Part shown: in pieces, positions 1 to 8,860 of the stretch
How positions within the stretch are numbered: the first letter of the stretch is position 1
How the letters are laid out: each line of letters opens with the position of its first letter
NCBI GenBank assembly: GCA_964501725.1
Contig: CAZCTO010000001.1
Span: 124,001 to 188,000, forward strand
Direction of reading: 5' to 3'
DNA length: 64,000 nucleotides
Source of the DNA: CAZCTO01 sp964501725
GTDB lineage: Bacteria > Bacillota > Clostridia > Saccharofermentanales > Saccharofermentanaceae
Notes under the pieces: generated by a model
The model's database searches: none
What the model was told of the DNA's origin: nothing
Seen by the model: the letters and a program-made list of their open reading frames with translations, nothing else
Translations under genes and position numbers: made by a program

Positions 1-259
1 GCTTTCTGCGATAGAAATCAAAAAACTCCTCGGGGTGTTGCGAGAAAAATGAATGACTGATAATGTCAACCGGACGATACTCCAAGCCGCTGTCCTGATT
101 GAAAATGCCTTCACCGCTACGGAAATCAGGAATTCCGCTCTCAGTGGAAACACCGGCCCCCCCGAGGAAAACGATTTTCTCAGACTCAATAATTAAGTCC
201 CTAAGGCAAGATACTTTTTTTTCTCTTGCCCCTTCATATCTGTCCTGCCTAGTCTCCAC
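1..259 (-). CDS. cobB: Sir2-family NAD-dependent protein deacylase, N-terminal part only
   Basis: The reverse strand from 259 down to the left edge encodes the start of a sirtuin. After about 20 leader residues comes the NAD-binding signature IVFLGGAGVSTESGIPDFRS, then the YRPVDIISHSFF and PEEFFDFYRRK stretch typical of Firmicute CobB-type deacylases. Such enzymes remove acyl groups from protein lysines using NAD and release O-acyl-ADP-ribose. I chose the GTG at 257-259 because an in-frame TAG lies two codons upstream and no ATG lies in frame before the conserved motif; the ribosome-binding site is only a G-run about 14 nt away, so the start is uncertain. The catalytic His and the zinc cysteines would lie beyond the edge and cannot be checked. 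The family is clear; the exact acyl specificity is not. Confidence 0.9.
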   Translation of the reverse strand, partial: METRQDRYEGAREKKVSCLRDLIIESEKIVFLGGAGVSTESGIPDFRSGEGIFNQDSGLEYRPVDIISHSFFSQHPEEFFDFYRRK

Positions 260-312
260 GCGCTAATGAAACCCCCACGATGATCCAGCGTAATTCCCCT
301 TTGCAGTTACGC

Positions 313-756
313 TCAATTGTTGTCGCCAACATCGTCCGAAATGTAGTCGATATTGTCAAGGCCAATATTTGCGGTTCCGAACATTTCTTTGCCGAGAATT
401 CTTTTCTCATCACGTTCTTTTTCAACCAGTGAACTCAGTGCTTTGCGGGTACGATCCGGATTCTTGATATTGCGGATTTCAATATTGTTATCCGTCTTAT
501 CGGCTGTAACCAGCATAATCGAACCGACTCCGAAGATCTTCTGAAAGAACTTTCTTGAAAGTTTCACGTCCAATATTCGGTAAAGAAGCATTTCGTCTTC
601 AGTCGTGTTAAAAAGGCCCTTTTTAACATAGAAACGATTACGGTCAAAACTGTAAACTGTAAAAGAAATCGGCAATCCCAAATATCTTTTACGATCTCTC
701 CAAAGGATCTCTTCTTCAGCAATCATATTACCCAGCTTATCTATCTTGGCAGTCAT
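313..756 (-). CDS. Small soluble PH-domain (YdbT/DUF304-like) protein
   Basis: A 147-residue protein without signal peptide or membrane segment. Residues about 15-105 match the bacterial pleckstrin-homology pattern of the YdbS/YdbT family: an aromatic strand ending in FTVYSFDRNRFYVKKGLF, then RILDVKLSRKFFQKIFGVGSIML, then a strand with polar residues and IRNIKNPDRTRKAL. In most family members this domain sits beside membrane helices; here it stands alone, followed by a charged helix. A ribosome-binding site (CGGAGGTG) lies 4 nt before ATG 756 and a promoter lies at 791-819. The biochemical role of these domains is unknown. The next gene downstream, the sirtuin, begins 53 nt after the stop and could share the transcript. 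Confidence 0.75.
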   Translation of the reverse strand: MTAKIDKLGNMIAEEEILWRDRKRYLGLPISFTVYSFDRNRFYVKKGLFNTTEDEMLLYRILDVKLSRKFFQKIFGVGSIMLVTADKTDNNIEIRNIKNPDRTRKALSSLVEKERDEKRILGKEMFGTANIGLDNIDYISDDVGDNN

Positions 757-790
757 AACGCACCTCCGATTTAAGTATCATCTTTGACTT

Positions 791-819
791 ATTATAATAT
801 TCAATGTTGAGTTCGTCCA
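791..819 (-). promoter_or_regulatory. Promoter of the PH-domain gene
   Basis: On the minus strand TGGACG (814-819) is followed after 17 nt by a perfect TATAAT (791-796), about 35 nt upstream of ATG 756. This is a good sigma-A-type promoter. Confidence 0.65.
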
Positions 820-850
820 CAAACAATATAGTAACTAATTTGAAAACGAA

Positions 851-1855
851 TTAATCCTCTACCGGACTGTCAATAGGACAATCATAAAACAATTCAGACC
901 ATGCGTGATCTCTTTCAAAATAATCGTCGGACCTTAACATGTATGTATGTACAGTAGACCCTCCGGTATCAGGTATCGGATCATCCCACGTTACATCCAC
1001 GTGGTACCATTCCCCATCAATCATCACCAAATTCCAAGCATGCGGCTGATAAGTTGCGGAAGAGTCCAGTGCATTACCGGAAATTACTTGAGTCTCTACG
1101 CCGGATAACATCAGTAATGCAGTGAATGCTTCTGAGTAGCCCTGACATTGACCCTCACCGTCAATCAGAACACTGGAAGCGGTTGCAAGATATTCGGCAT
1201 TGCCATCTTTTTCACTGTAAATTGTATTTACAATCAGATAATCATGAACGGCGATCACTTTATCCATATCCGTCATTTCCGGTTCAATTATTTCTTCGGT
1301 TATATCAGTCATGACTGAGTAAAGTTCTTTTTCTTTATCGCTGCTAAGATTAGGCTCACCATCAAGTAGATATTCTTGAAGTACAATTCCTGTTGTGTTA
1401 TAGGAAAAAAATAAATGAATGATACAGGGTGATTCATTGTCATACTCAATTTTGACCTGACCCTGTTGAAATGCAGAATGGAGTGCCCCTTCTTCAAGCA
1501 ATTCTTCCCAAAACTCCGAAAAAAGTTCGTAACTTTCGACGGACAGATAGATATCCGGAGAAAACTCATAAAGTGAAATTTGCAACGCTTCGAAAAGGTC
1601 TTTGCTTTCAGCAATTTCAAAAACGTTGTCTCCGTCTTGAGGATACTCCATACCGACCGAATCGGAATTCTGAAGAAGACCGGAACCCCATGCCTTCTTA
1701 AGAGGTTGTACCAGATCTTCATCAATTTTTAGCGAACAGGCCGACATAATGAGCAAAGATAGCAACAAAAGCACCCCAACGGATCCACTAATAATCCGTC
1801 TTGATCTTTTTTGAGTCGCGTTAAATGGACTGGCGGTACGTTTCTTTACACTCAT
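851..1855 (-). CDS. Transglutaminase-like (papain-fold) lipoprotein
   Basis: A 334-residue lipoprotein. Residues about 20-40 form a hydrophobic signal ending in the lipobox LIMSAC, so the mature protein should be anchored outside the membrane by its Cys. The C-terminal half carries a transglutaminase-like domain with all three expected catalytic positions: Cys in DGEGQCQGYSEAF, His in QPHAWNLVMI and Asp in YHVDVTWDDP. The preceding VIAVHDYLIVNTIYS is the usual helix of this family. Bacterial members are mostly thought to be cysteine peptidases or cell-wall cross-link enzymes; the substrate cannot be told here. The middle region (about 60-190) resembles nothing I recognise. GGGAGACAAAATG supports the start. 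A 12-bp palindrome (TTCGTTAACGAA, 1910-1921) lies upstream. It stands alone rather than in an operon. Confidence 0.85.
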   Translation of the reverse strand: MSVKKRTASPFNATQKRSRRIISGSVGVLLLLSLLIMSACSLKIDEDLVQPLKKAWGSGLLQNSDSVGMEYPQDGDNVFEIAESKDLFEALQISLYEFSPDIYLSVESYELFSEFWEELLEEGALHSAFQQGQVKIEYDNESPCIIHLFFSYNTTGIVLQEYLLDGEPNLSSDKEKELYSVMTDITEEIIEPEMTDMDKVIAVHDYLIVNTIYSEKDGNAEYLATASSVLIDGEGQCQGYSEAFTALLMLSGVETQVISGNALDSSATYQPHAWNLVMIDGEWYHVDVTWDDPIPDTGGSTVHTYMLRSDDYFERDHAWSELFYDCPIDSPVED

Positions 1856-1954
1856 TTTGTCTCCCTAATAGTGAAAGTTGATACCAGAATAACATAATTT
1901 CAAAAGCATTTCGTTAACGAAGACATGTGATTATGAAGGAATGCATGATTTTTA

Positions 1955-3832
1955 TCAGTCATTCAGTCCTTTTATGCGTGCTGTATCATAAACGACTGAT
2001 GCTTGAAAAAGTCTTGAATAGTCCAAATTTCTGAGTGTATTACCATTAAGTACCGCCCGATCATAATATAAGTAATTATCGCCGAACGTATAATATGGAG
2101 ACGGCCCGACACCGAAAAACACACGAAACCCCAGATTTTTAAGGTATACAGCCCGTTCGTCAGATCCTTTGATAAAATTCCCATTAGGATAAACGAGTAT
2201 GTGGACTTTGCCGGTAAGTGGCAGCACCTGATCAATCCACTTCTGAGTATCGTTTTGTATTGTTTCCATATTGCTGTCGTTGGCATTAATATATCCGTAG
2301 GTTGAAGACCCGAAAATCCAACCTGTATCTTTTAGAAAAGAGATGATTGCGGAAACATTTTCGACATTGGAAGATATCTCGTCTGCGGTCGGATTGACAG
2401 TAGCCAGACCTACGGCCGATAATGCTGCGTTTCTGTCATCCACCTGATCCGAATTTGTTATATAGCCGAAAACGGTTTCATACCCGCTCAACGAAATAAC
2501 ACCCTTTGCCCCATTAAAGGAGAAATCAGGATGCTCTTCCACAAATACATCCAATATTCCGATGGCTTCCGCTGTCCGGCTGACAACGGTCTGGCCGGAA
2601 GCGTTGGTATATTCACCGCAGACATAACCCTGATCGTTAAAAACAACTCTTGAGCAAAGACCCTTTCCATTCTGATAAGCGGAGTAGTTAAAGTTTTCAA
2701 GAACGATAATCAGTGGCTTTTTCCCTTGAGGAACCACAAGAGTTTGCCCCGACAAAAAAGTGCTGTTCGATACATCTACAAGGGATATCGCATCCACAAG
2801 AACATAGTCTTTTTCATATAAAGACTCCAAAATTTTCCGGAATTCATTTTTGGTTAAATAGAACGAATCAATCGTCGACGATGCGTCCGAAGAAAAAGCG
2901 AGATCTGTGTCCGCTATAATCGGTTTAACGCAGATAACCTCAACTGACCCTGTATACTCTTCCACAAGCATTGTATTAGAGGTTGCTTCCAGTAGTTTAG
3001 CCTGAATTTTCAAATCATCGGGAAATATTCTGGCCATATTTGACAAGACTTCTTCCGCAGAATAATACTTGAACGTATCCAGCATATGATCGCATTGCTC
3101 CATGATCGGATCATACATTTCGAGCTTCAATTCCGCTAATCTAGTCTGCGCGTATTGATATACAAATCCCTGTGAACCTTCCATTACACTTTCGTATTTA
3201 GCGGCAGCTTCGATATAGGCCTTATCATTAAATAGCTTCTCCGCCTCTTGAACCTCGCCACGGGCGATTTCTATGTTGTCAATTTCCTTCTTAAGCGAAA
3301 CTGATGATGCAACAACATTGGAATAATCGCCAATTTGATCAAATATAAACTGAAGTGTTGGTTTTTCGATCGTTCCGAGTAGAAATTCTTTCGCAAGCTC
3401 GTCTAACCAAATGGAAAGTGATGATCCGGTCAGTTCCTTCATTTGCTCAAGGAAAGCCCTGTCATCAGCGCTGGGGGTGTATCTCTCATAACGAATCATG
3501 TACTCTATGGATTTTACCCGCTCTTCCACGATGTCTTCCATCGAAAATAATATCTCTTTTTCTTTGGAGATATCATTTTTCATATCCGGACTTTCACTGA
3601 CTACACGTGCGTGAATATCCCGGTAAATATCCAGTGCTTGATCGTAATTTCGGGATTCCAATGCCTTTTCAAATCGAGGAAGAACATCGGAAAGGCGGGA
3701 ATTATTGACATATATGACTCCGATTCCGACTGCAAATGCCAACAGAACTACAAAACAGACAATAACTAATACTCGATTAATGCCTGTCGCTGGCTTCTCC
3801 ATTCTGAAATCAAGTCCAAATTCTCTTGCCAC
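1955..3832 (-). CDS. Membrane-anchored protein with helical region and degenerate polysaccharide-deacetylase-like domain
   Basis: A 625-residue protein starting at GTG 3832, directly after the parC stop; the ribosome-binding site (GAGG) lies inside parC. Residues 20-42 are one membrane segment, followed by about 200 residues of helical, TPR-like sequence (FEKALESRNYDQALDIYRDI; EKLFNDKAYIEAAAKYESV). From about 330 on the layout recalls the NodB/polysaccharide-deacetylase fold: KKPLIIVLENFNYS where active enzymes have the TFDDG strand, GVISLSGYETVFGY, then DTGWIFGSSTYGYIN where active enzymes have a metal-binding HxxxH. Neither the Asp pair nor the two His are present, so it is probably not a working metal-dependent deacetylase. 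The end (ILVYPNGNFIKGSDERAVYLKNLGF) again fits the fold. It is likely cotranscribed with topoisomerase IV. Function unknown; a wall-binding or regulatory role is my guess. Confidence 0.6.
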   Translation of the reverse strand: MAREFGLDFRMEKPATGINRVLVIVCFVVLLAFAVGIGVIYVNNSRLSDVLPRFEKALESRNYDQALDIYRDIHARVVSESPDMKNDISKEKEILFSMEDIVEERVKSIEYMIRYERYTPSADDRAFLEQMKELTGSSLSIWLDELAKEFLLGTIEKPTLQFIFDQIGDYSNVVASSVSLKKEIDNIEIARGEVQEAEKLFNDKAYIEAAAKYESVMEGSQGFVYQYAQTRLAELKLEMYDPIMEQCDHMLDTFKYYSAEEVLSNMARIFPDDLKIQAKLLEATSNTMLVEEYTGSVEVICVKPIIADTDLAFSSDASSTIDSFYLTKNEFRKILESLYEKDYVLVDAISLVDVSNSTFLSGQTLVVPQGKKPLIIVLENFNYSAYQNGKGLCSRVVFNDQGYVCGEYTNASGQTVVSRTAEAIGILDVFVEEHPDFSFNGAKGVISLSGYETVFGYITNSDQVDDRNAALSAVGLATVNPTADEISSNVENVSAIISFLKDTGWIFGSSTYGYINANDSNMETIQNDTQKWIDQVLPLTGKVHILVYPNGNFIKGSDERAVYLKNLGFRVFFGVGPSPYYTFGDNYLYYDRAVLNGNTLRNLDYSRLFQASVVYDTARIKGLND

Positions 3833-3833
3833 C

Positions 3834-6098
3834 TTAAACCTCGCCGAGTGTCAATTGCCGTTGGATCAGCGTCTCTTCCTTCAAGTAATAGCCAACCGCA
3901 GGCGTGCGTCTGATTCTATAATACTCCGGATCCGAAAGTCCGGAGTCAGAAACACGAACAACCGAAGTAAGACGGCTTCCTTTTTTGGAGACAAGTACCT
4001 GAATGCCCTGAGATGATCGTGTTGCCTTCATCGGAACTAAGGAACTTGAAAACACGATAGCTTTTTTAAGACTCGAAAACACTGCAAAGTCTTCCGCTTT
4101 ATCGAGAAAATGAATGGCGATTATCGGAGAGGCATCGCTGCAAGCATGAATCAGCTTTTTCCGGTTTTGCTTAGTCTCATATGCAATCATCGGTATTCTG
4201 GACATTTTACCGTTTTCAAAAGCAAACAGCAATTCGCCGGAGTAGTCTTCGGTAACCAGCATGTGCAGTATTTTCTCGCCATCTTCTGTTGAAAGGACAT
4301 TCGGCAGATAGACGCCCAGTTCGGATGGCTTTGTATCCGGAAGTTCATGTGCCTTCATTTTATAAACGTTGCACATGCTGGAAAAAAACAAAATATCGCT
4401 TTTATTCCGCCCTTCTGCTTCGATCAGAATGGTGTCATCCTCTTTTGTTTTCAATTCACCGGCACTTCGAAGCGATGTAAGCGGTATTTTTTTGAAATAA
4501 CCGTGATCGGTCATGAATAACTTCAGACGGTAATCTTCAATCATCTTATCATTATCGTATGTTACGGCCTGATCAACATGAAGAAGTTCACTGCGACGAG
4601 CCTTACCAAAACGTTTGGATATGTTTTCAAGCGTTTTGACAATGATAGCATCTATTCTTCCTGGCTTTTTCAGGATATCCTCAAGGTCTTCGATTTCGCT
4701 GATCAAATTGTCACGATCGGCAATTCTGTTAACGATATATTGCCGGTTAATATTTCGCAGTTTAATCTCAGCGACAAACTCCGCCTGCAAAGAATCGATC
4801 AGAAATCCATTCATCAAATTAGGAATAACATCCGCTTCAAGTTCGGTGTTCCGGATAATTGCAATCGCTTTGTCAATATCGAGAAGGATTTTAGCAAGAC
4901 CGTCGAGCAAATGAAGTCGATTCTGTTTACGCTCTAAGTCAAAAAGGAGTTCTCTTTTCAGGCAGGATCGTCTCCAGACCAACCATTCAGCCAATAGACC
5001 CCGGACACCCAGAACTCTGGGCATTCCATTAATAAGTACGTTGAAATTGCATGAAAAAGTATCCTCCAGCTTAGTGAACCGAAATAGTTTTGTCATCAGG
5101 GCATCCAAATCTGCTCCCCGCTTGCATTCGATCGTTATTTTGAGTCCGTCCAAATCGGTCTCGTCGCGAATATCCGATACTTCTTTTATCTTTCCGGTGC
5201 GAACCAACTCTGCAATTTCGTCAATGATCGCTTCGGCCGTAGTTGAATACGGAATTTCGAATACTTCGATCAAATTGCTTTTCTTGTCTATATGATATTT
5301 AGAGCGAATGCGCACCGGCCCCCGGCCTGTGTCGTAAATCTGTCGCATTGCCTCTTCATCATATAGAATAACGCCGCCGCCCGAAAAATCAGGCCCGGGC
5401 ATAATCGACAGCAATTCCGCCATAGGATTCTTCATAAAAGCAATCGTAGCCTCACAGACTTCGGCTAAATTGAACGAACATATATTAGAGGCCATACCGA
5501 CCGCAATACCCTGATTGCTGTTAACCAGAATGGACGGAAATGATGACGGGAAAAGTGTGGGTTCCTTCATGGTTCCATCGTAATTATCTACAAAATCTAC
5601 GGCATTTTTATCAAGTCCTCTGAAAATTTCCTCACAAATCTTATCCAGTTTGACTTCTGTATATCGTGAGGCTGCAAACTGCATATCTCTGGAATACTGT
5701 CTTCCGAAATTACCCTTTGAGTCAATATAGGGGTGTAACAGAGATCCGTTTCCACGAGTCAGTCTGACCAACGTCTCATATATAGCCAGATCTCCATGCG
5801 GATTCAGTTTCATTGTCTGACCGACCACATTGGCAGATTTAGTACGGTTACCGGTAAGAAGCCCCATTTTGTACATGGTATACAGAAGCTTCCGGTGAGA
5901 TGGCTTAAATCCGTCAATTTCAGGAATCGCTCTGGATACAATAACGCTCATTGCATAGGGCATATAATTCTTTTCGAGCGTATCAGTAATGCATTGATCC
6001 ACACCGGGCTGTACTACATCGTCAACGGAGCGAAGGCTCTCTTTGAGCGAGATATTTTCACGTATATTCTTCTCCGAATCATTATTCTTTTTTTTCAT
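3834..6098 (-). CDS. parC: DNA topoisomerase IV subunit A
   Basis: A 754-residue type IIA topoisomerase A subunit. It cuts and rejoins both DNA strands through a catalytic Tyr, here in FAASRYTEVKL near residue 145. Around it are the standard family sequences YAMSVIVSRAIPEIDGFKPS, NPHGDLAIYETLVRL and GRQYSRDM. The C-terminal part lacks the GyrA box (QRRGGKG-like) needed for wrapping DNA and supercoiling, and the length matches ParC (about 750) rather than GyrA (800-900), so topoisomerase IV is the better call. GGGAGATACTG before ATG 6098 is a clear ribosome-binding site. It follows parE by 65 nt and is followed within 2 nt by the membrane protein at 1955-3832. Confidence 0.92.
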   Translation of the reverse strand: MKKKNNDSEKNIRENISLKESLRSVDDVVQPGVDQCITDTLEKNYMPYAMSVIVSRAIPEIDGFKPSHRKLLYTMYKMGLLTGNRTKSANVVGQTMKLNPHGDLAIYETLVRLTRGNGSLLHPYIDSKGNFGRQYSRDMQFAASRYTEVKLDKICEEIFRGLDKNAVDFVDNYDGTMKEPTLFPSSFPSILVNSNQGIAVGMASNICSFNLAEVCEATIAFMKNPMAELLSIMPGPDFSGGGVILYDEEAMRQIYDTGRGPVRIRSKYHIDKKSNLIEVFEIPYSTTAEAIIDEIAELVRTGKIKEVSDIRDETDLDGLKITIECKRGADLDALMTKLFRFTKLEDTFSCNFNVLINGMPRVLGVRGLLAEWLVWRRSCLKRELLFDLERKQNRLHLLDGLAKILLDIDKAIAIIRNTELEADVIPNLMNGFLIDSLQAEFVAEIKLRNINRQYIVNRIADRDNLISEIEDLEDILKKPGRIDAIIVKTLENISKRFGKARRSELLHVDQAVTYDNDKMIEDYRLKLFMTDHGYFKKIPLTSLRSAGELKTKEDDTILIEAEGRNKSDILFFSSMCNVYKMKAHELPDTKPSELGVYLPNVLSTEDGEKILHMLVTEDYSGELLFAFENGKMSRIPMIAYETKQNRKKLIHACSDASPIIAIHFLDKAEDFAVFSSLKKAIVFSSSLVPMKATRSSQGIQVLVSKKGSRLTSVVRVSDSGLSDPEYYRIRRTPAVGYYLKEETLIQRQLTLGEV

Positions 6099-6163
6099 CA
6101 GTATCTCCCAAACCGTTTCTTATTCTTGAAATCCGAATCATTCGTTAATACTTCTGAACTGAT

Positions 6164-8149
6164 TCATCCGACATCCAGCTGGTCAAGGTAAAGATGACCG
6201 AATTTCTCGATGTGACTTTTTCTCCCCTGCAAATTATCGCCGAGCAACAAGTCAAATATTTCAGCTGTCTTCTCAACATCATCAGGCAATACTCGTATTA
6301 ATCTTCTGGTTACCGGATTCATCGTTGTTTTCCACATCATTTCAGGCTCATTCTCACCGAGTCCCTTTGAACGCTGAATGTAACATGTTTCGGGCGGATA
6401 CTGCATAATTATATCTGCCTTCTCGCGCTCATCAAATGCGAAAAACGTCCGCTCTTCTTTCTTATCTTTGTAAGTTATTTCAAACAGCGGGGACTCGGCA
6501 ATATATACCTTCCCTTGTTCAATCAATGTGGGAGTCAATCGATATAACATCGCAAGAATTAACGTGCGTATTTGGAAACCGTCAACATCGGCATCCGTAC
6601 ATATGATTATTTTGTTCCATCGAAGCATGTTAAGGTCAAAAGAAGAAAGATCTTTGTTATGCTTTGTCTTGATTTCAACGCCGCATCCCAGAACCTTCAC
6701 AAGATCAACAATAATTTCACTTTTGAAAATAACATCATAGTCTGATTTCAAACAGTTGAGGATTTTGCCGCGTACGGGCATTATTGCTTGAAATTCCGCG
6801 TCTCTGCCCATCTTGCATGATCCGAGCGCGGAGTCTCCCTCGACGATGTACAGTTCGCGGACAGACAAGTCCTTGGTCCTGCAATCAACAAATTTCTTTA
6901 CACGATTATTGATGTCAATAGATCCCATCAGTTTCTTCTTTACATTCAGACGGGTTTTTTCAGCATTCTCTCTGCTTCGTTTATTTATCAGGAGCTGCTC
7001 TATTACGCGGTCCGCATCCGGTTTATTCTCAATAAACCAGATCTCGAGTTTTCCGCGAATGAGCTCGTTCATGAATTCTTGGATGTACTTATTGCTAATT
7101 GCTTTTTTCGTCTGATTCTCATAGCTTGTTTGTGTCGAAAAAGAGCTGGTCACTAAAATGAGGCTGTCCGATATGTCTTGAAATGTAATTTTGCTTTCAC
7201 CGTTCTTATATTTATCACGCAAACGGATTTGCCGGTCAACCTCTGCCGTAAAGGCATTGCGAACCGCCTTGTCGGGCGCACCGCCATGTTCCAGGAAGCT
7301 GGAATTGTGATAATACTCAAGAAGATTCACTTCATTATTAAAACAAAATGCAATTTGAGAACGAACTTTATATGTCGGTTTATCTTCGCGATCTTTCCCT
7401 TTTCCGGTACCGTCAAAAGAATATGCCTTGGTCATCCCGGACTCGCCGCTGATTTCGTTAATATATCCCAGAATTCCTTCGGGGTAGCAATATGAATATT
7501 CTGATCCGGATTGATCGTCCCGAAGAACAAAAGTCACACCGCTGTTTACCACCGCCTGCCGCTTCAGAATCATCATGAATGACTCCAGCGGAATAATCAC
7601 CTCGGTGAATACTTCCCGATCGGGCTTCCACTTCTGTATGGTTCCCGTGCGCTTGAAGCGCGTCGGCTCTTTAATTAATTCGCCGCAAACTTCACCACGT
7701 TCAAAATGAAGTGAGTACTTAAAGCCGTCGCGGAAGGAGGTCACATCAAAATACTGTGAGGCATATTGTGTTGCACAAGCCCCCAGGCCGTTGAGACCCA
7801 GACTGAACTCATAATTCTCACCGGTGTCATTATTGTATTTTCCGCCGGCATATAGCTCACAATAAACCAGTTCCCAGTTATACTTCTCTTCTTTTGCATT
7901 ATAATCCAGCGGAATACCGCGCCCGAAATCCTCGATTTGAATCGTTCCGTCGGCATATCGCACCACTTCAATACGGTTGCCGTGGCCTTCACGGGCTTCA
8001 TCAATTGAATTAGACAATATTTCGAAAAACGAGTGCTCGCAACCTTCAAGTCCGTCTGATCCGAAAATGACTCCGGGACGTTTCCTCACCCGGTCCGCGC
8101 CTTTAAGGGAAGTGATGCTTTCATTATTGTATACCGCTTTTTTCGGCAT
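6164..8149 (-). CDS. parE: DNA topoisomerase IV subunit B
   Basis: A 661-residue ATPase subunit. The GHKL ATP site is visible: FEILSNSIDEAREG, IEDFGRGIPLD and GLNGLGACATQYAS. The TOPRIM domain shows YIVEGDSALGSC and CTDADVDGFQIRTL, whose acidic residues bind the metal used for cleavage, and the C-terminus has QRSKGLGENEPEMMW. I chose ATG 8149 (MPKKAVYNNESITSLKGADR) because AGAGGA lies 8 nt upstream and homology begins here; a longer frame reaching 8260 adds 37 unlikely residues. It is the first gene of parE-parC-(1955 gene). It acts with ParC to unlink sister chromosomes. The neighbouring divergent marR gene suggests only shared promoter space. Confidence 0.93.
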   Translation of the reverse strand: MPKKAVYNNESITSLKGADRVRKRPGVIFGSDGLEGCEHSFFEILSNSIDEAREGHGNRIEVVRYADGTIQIEDFGRGIPLDYNAKEEKYNWELVYCELYAGGKYNNDTGENYEFSLGLNGLGACATQYASQYFDVTSFRDGFKYSLHFERGEVCGELIKEPTRFKRTGTIQKWKPDREVFTEVIIPLESFMMILKRQAVVNSGVTFVLRDDQSGSEYSYCYPEGILGYINEISGESGMTKAYSFDGTGKGKDREDKPTYKVRSQIAFCFNNEVNLLEYYHNSSFLEHGGAPDKAVRNAFTAEVDRQIRLRDKYKNGESKITFQDISDSLILVTSSFSTQTSYENQTKKAISNKYIQEFMNELIRGKLEIWFIENKPDADRVIEQLLINKRSRENAEKTRLNVKKKLMGSIDINNRVKKFVDCRTKDLSVRELYIVEGDSALGSCKMGRDAEFQAIMPVRGKILNCLKSDYDVIFKSEIIVDLVKVLGCGVEIKTKHNKDLSSFDLNMLRWNKIIICTDADVDGFQIRTLILAMLYRLTPTLIEQGKVYIAESPLFEITYKDKKEERTFFAFDEREKADIIMQYPPETCYIQRSKGLGENEPEMMWKTTMNPVTRRLIRVLPDDVEKTAEIFDLLLGDNLQGRKSHIEKFGHLYLDQLDVG

Positions 8150-8282
8150 AAGAAAAATCCTCTTTTCGCTGTGCTCAGAGTCTGGGCGCCAAAATAAACA
8201 CGCACCCATAAGATAGCGTAACACAACTATTCGCAAAAATGGGTTTGGGAAAATTAACATTATTATTTCATTTTTGAAAAAG

Positions 8283-8297
8283 AAAACGTTACGTTTT
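8283..8297. promoter_or_regulatory. Palindrome AAAACGT-T-ACGTTTT, possible operator
   Basis: A perfect 7-1-7 inverted repeat in the 231-nt space between parE and marR, which are divergent. MarR proteins bind palindromes of about this size near their own promoter, so autoregulation of the marR-ABC pair is plausible. A TTGACA lies just downstream at 8312-8317, with only a weak -10 (TACCTT, 8335-8340) after 17 nt. Confidence 0.4.
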
Positions 8298-8380
8298 GTT
8301 CATACTGCTAATTGACATTATCAAGAGGAAGAATTACCTTTATTTTATAGCTATTATAAATCAAAGGTTTGGAGGAAATA

Positions 8381-8839
8381 ATGAGCGATATCATATTCAA
8401 ACGTGAGATCATACTTTCAATGACAAGAATAAAGACGTCAATGAAAAATATCTTGGATCCGATTTTCAGCGAAGCGGATCTGAGTTTTTTACACGGGATC
8501 ATTCTTCTTGGCATGTCGATGGGAGCAATGACCAACATCTCAGGGATATGCAGAGAAACCGGGATGAGTCCCGGAAATGCTTCGACTCTTTGCAAGCGTT
8601 TGGAAGCGGACGGCTTGATCGCAAGAGTGCGTGACCCGGATGATGAAAGGGTTGTCAGGATTTCACTGACAGACGAAGGAACGCAAAGAACTGAGAAAAT
8701 CTGGACGTTAATGGATGCACCATTACAGTATATCGATGCAGCCGGAGACTCCAAAAAGAAATCCATATTAACCGGTCTATCCGATCTATCCGACCTTTTG
8801 GAAAATATGTACGAAAAAATAAACCCGAAGCAATCTTGA
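8381..8839 (+). CDS. MarR-family transcriptional regulator
   Basis: A 152-residue winged-helix regulator. The recognition helix region reads NISGICRETGMSPGNASTLCKRLEADGLI, followed by the wing ARVRDPDDERVVRISLTDEG, which carries the DxR signature of MarR proteins. Long flanking helices would form the dimer interface. I placed the start at ATG 8381 because GGAGG sits at 8371-8375 with ideal spacing; the TTG at 8369 overlaps that site. The ABC transporter gene starts 21 nt after the stop, so the regulator very likely controls the transporter, a common arrangement for drug- or peptide-responsive export. The ligand is unknown. Confidence 0.9.
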   Translation: MSDIIFKREIILSMTRIKTSMKNILDPIFSEADLSFLHGIILLGMSMGAMTNISGICRETGMSPGNASTLCKRLEADGLIARVRDPDDERVVRISLTDEGTQRTEKIWTLMDAPLQYIDAAGDSKKKSILTGLSDLSDLLENMYEKINPKQS

Positions 8840-8860
8840 ACGACAGAAAGGGTACATTAT

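Noticed and set aside
3834..8149. DNA gyrase (gyrA/gyrB) as the identity of this pair
   Set aside because: The A subunit lacks the GyrA box and has ParC length, and the pair is not near dnaA or recF.
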